6,288 bases of DNA from an uncultured Catenibacterium sp. (lineage in GTDB: Bacteria > Bacillota_I > Bacilli_A > Erysipelotrichales > Coprobacillaceae), in assembly GCF_900764565.1 (NCBI RefSeq), contig NZ_CAAFOM010000258.1, positions 1 through 6,288 of the forward strand, read 5' to 3'. Position 1 is the stretch's first letter; each line of letters starts with the position of its first letter. Below, in pieces: positions 4,783-6,288 of the stretch. The translations under genes were made by a program, and so were the position numbers. The notes below the pieces were generated by a model. It was not told the origin of the DNA. It searched no databases and saw nothing but the letters and a program-made list of their open reading frames with translations.

Positions 4783-6207
4783 TTATAATTCTTCACCGTT
4801 TGTTTCAATAACGTGTTTGTACCAGTAGAATGATTTCTTCTTACTTCTAGAGAAATCACCTTCATGGTTATTATTATAGTTTACATAGATGAAACCATAA
4901 CGCTTATCATATTCACCAGTAGAAGCAGATACGATATCAAATGGAGACCACATTGTATAACCTAATAGATCTACACCATCATAAGTTACTGCATCTCTCA
5001 TTGCTTCAATATGTGCCTTTAAGTAATCAATACGATACTGGTCATCTACAGTACCATCTTCTTCTTTCTTATCATAAGCACCAAAACCGTTTTCTACAAT
5101 CATCATTGGTAGTTCATAACGGTCATTGAACCAGTTTAAGCACCAACGTAATCCTAATGGATCAATCTGCCATCCCCAGTCAGAAGCCTTTAAGTATTCA
5201 TTTCTTACAAAATCTTCATTAGAGTAATCAAATGTCTTTTCATTACGTCCCTGATATTTAGTTGCGAATGACATGTAGTAAGAGAATCCAATGTAATCTA
5301 CTTTACCTTCACTTAAGATCTTCTTGTCTTCTTCAGTAATGAAGTCATATCCTTTTCTTTCAAACTTCTTTAAGATATGGCTTGGATAATGTCCTCTTGC
5401 ATGTACATCAGCAAACCAATATTTCTGATGCATAGCACCTAAAGCATTCATCATATCTTCAGGTTTTGGAGAAGCTGGATAAACACCATTCATACCAATC
5501 ATACAACCAACTTTTAAGTCAGGATTGATTTCATGAGCTGCCTTAACTGCAAGTGCAGAAGCCACTAATTCATGATGTGCTGATAAATACATTAAATATT
5601 CAGCATCATCGCCTTCTTTTAATAATACAGCACCTTCCTGGATTAAGTTATGCTGAGTCACATCAGCCTGGTTATTGATTTCATTGAAAGTCATCCAGTA
5701 TTTTACTTTATGCTGATATCTTTCAAAACATACCTTTGCGAACTTCACAAACATATCAATGGCTTTACGATTAGTAAATCCTCCATATTCTTTTGCGAGT
5801 GCCCAAGGTAATTCAAAATGTGATAATGTGATGACTGGTTCAATACCATATTTTAATAATTCATCAAATACATCATCATAGAACTTTAACCCTTCTTCAT
5901 TAGGTGTTTCTTCATCCCCTCTTGGGAAGATTCTTGTCCAGGCAATAGAAGTTCTAAATGCCTTGAATCCCATTTCAGCAAGTAATGCGATATCTTCTTT
6001 ATAGTGATGATAGAAGTCTACACCTATATGGTTCGGATAATCTTCTCCAGGAAGAACACCATCTGTTAAACGTCTAGGTGCACCTGTTACGTTATCTCCT
6101 GCTGTTTCTACATCTGTACAGCTGATCCCTTTTCCACCTTCCTGCCAGGCACCTTCACACTGATGAGCAGCAACTGCGCCACCCCATAAAAAGTCGTCTC
6201 TAAACAT
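4783..6207 (-). CDS. bglA: 6-phospho-beta-glucosidase, glycoside hydrolase family 1
   Basis: This 474-residue cytoplasmic enzyme has the usual family length and an intact GH1 (beta/alpha)8 barrel. It hydrolyses phosphorylated beta-glucosides (for example cellobiose-6P, salicin-6P) delivered by a PTS into glucose-6-phosphate and a glucose or aglycone. Visible landmarks are FLWGGAVAAHQCEG near the N-terminus, H130 in TLSHFELP, the acid/base E176 in FNEIN, the nucleophile E372 in IVENGFGA and W420. Specificity for 6-phospho sugars is supported by S429, K435 and Y437 in the SASTGEYDKRYGFIYV segment, the phosphate-binding Ser/Lys/Tyr set of this branch. The start is preceded by AAAGGAG (complement of 6217-6223). 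No PTS permease or antiterminator gene is in the window; it may lie beyond the right edge. The symbol is generic for the family; aryl-glucoside versus cellobiose preference is not decidable. Confidence 0.93.
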   Translation of the reverse strand: MFRDDFLWGGAVAAHQCEGAWQEGGKGISCTDVETAGDNVTGAPRRLTDGVLPGEDYPNHIGVDFYHHYKEDIALLAEMGFKAFRTSIAWTRIFPRGDEETPNEEGLKFYDDVFDELLKYGIEPVITLSHFELPWALAKEYGGFTNRKAIDMFVKFAKVCFERYQHKVKYWMTFNEINNQADVTQHNLIQEGAVLLKEGDDAEYLMYLSAHHELVASALAVKAAHEINPDLKVGCMIGMNGVYPASPKPEDMMNALGAMHQKYWFADVHARGHYPSHILKKFERKGYDFITEEDKKILSEGKVDYIGFSYYMSFATKYQGRNEKTFDYSNEDFVRNEYLKASDWGWQIDPLGLRWCLNWFNDRYELPMMIVENGFGAYDKKEEDGTVDDQYRIDYLKAHIEAMRDAVTYDGVDLLGYTMWSPFDIVSASTGEYDKRYGFIYVNYNNNHEGDFSRSKKKSFYWYKHVIETNGEEL

Positions 6208-6235
6208 TGTCTTATCTCCTTTTCTCTTTTCTATA

Positions 6236-6264
6236 ATTATAGATAGAAATGAAAGTGATTTCTA
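6236..6264 (-). promoter_or_regulatory. bglA: Promoter of the 6-phospho-beta-glucosidase gene
   Basis: On the minus strand TATAAT (6241-6236) is preceded at 17 bp by TAGAAA (6264-6259), a four-of-six -35 box. The -10 lies in a perfect 12-bp palindrome CTATAATTATAG (6231-6242). Transcription would start near 6229 and give a leader of about 22 nt with the AAGGAG site. No antiterminator-type hairpin fits in so short a leader. Confidence 0.55.
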
Positions 6265-6265
6265 T
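6243..6265. promoter_or_regulatory. Perfect dyad with embedded cre-like site upstream of bglA
   Basis: ATAGAAAT (6243-6250) and ATTTCTAT (6258-6265) form a perfect 8-7-8 inverted repeat covering the -35 box and spacer of the promoter. The inner sequence TGAAAGTGATTTCT (6250-6263) matches the CcpA cre consensus TGWAARCGYTWNCW at 12 of 14 positions; the mismatches are T for the central C and A for Y. Repression in preferred sugar, or binding of a dedicated beta-glucoside repressor to the outer dyad, would both block polymerase here. Which protein binds is not shown. Confidence 0.5.
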
Positions 6266-6288
6266 AGTTTTCAAAATTAGAAATCAAA

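Noticed and set aside
4941..5129. 62-codon plus-strand open frame inside bglA, rich in His and Leu
   Set aside because: It is antisense to the conserved GH1 coding sequence. Its His/Leu-rich composition is what reverse reading of this codon usage gives; there is no RBS.
4783..6207. 6-phospho-beta-galactosidase (LacG-type) or plain beta-glucosidase instead of 6-phospho-beta-glucosidase
   Set aside because: The Ser/Lys/Tyr phosphate-binding set argues against a plain glucosidase, and the TLSHFELP and STGEYDKRYGFIYV style is that of BglA-type phospho-glucosidases. No lac or tagatose genes are nearby.
1..6288. Mobile element, CRISPR, toxin-antitoxin or defence island
   Set aside because: I saw no transposase or integrase motifs, regularly spaced repeats or small toxin/antitoxin pairs. 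Codon use and base composition look even across the window.

Overview
This is an AT-rich, tightly packed stretch of a low-GC Firmicute chromosome. Genes have strong AGGAG-type ribosome binding sites, near-consensus sigma-A promoters and short intrinsic terminators. The gene set (GNAT enzyme, MocR regulator, ECF vitamin S component, GH1 phospho-glucosidase) and the composition suggest a gut member of the Erysipelotrichia or a related group. That placement is an impression from composition and gene content, not a proven assignment. I see no mobile element, CRISPR array, tRNA or rRNA.

Left part (1-3381): a GNAT acetyltransferase on the minus strand is divergent from a MocR/PdxR-type regulator (GntR helix-turn-helix fused to an aminotransferase-like PLP domain). 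Their 93-bp shared promoter region carries two imperfect direct repeats, 35 bp start to start. One overlaps the -10 box of each divergent promoter, the layout expected of a MocR operator. Downstream on the plus strand come a small DUF2798-type membrane protein and an ECF-transporter S component (vitamin or precursor uptake). Each has its own promoter signals and they are separated by terminators. The membrane-protein gene is notable because a strong intrinsic terminator lies between its only plausible promoter and its RBS, which suggests transcription attenuation. A MocR regulator near an ECF S component would fit vitamin B6 or precursor homeostasis, but the ligand and targets are inferred.

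Right part (3382-6288), all minus strand: a 6-phospho-beta-glucosidase (GH1) with its own promoter, a dyad/cre-like operator and a terminator, followed by a separately promoted two-gene operon. That operon encodes an arginase-fold metallohydrolase and a flavin-reductase-like FMN protein, translationally coupled by an ATGA overlap. The convergent junction with the S-component gene is filled by a bidirectional terminator.

Three starts were moved downstream of the longest open frame because the longer versions begin inside promoter or terminator sequence: the membrane protein (2236), the S component (2785) and the arginase-like protein (4693). The points most worth following are the attenuator-like leader at 2078-2235, the MocR operator at 615-665, the arginase-like protein lacking the usual guanidinium-binding glutamate, and the cre/dyad upstream of the glucosidase.
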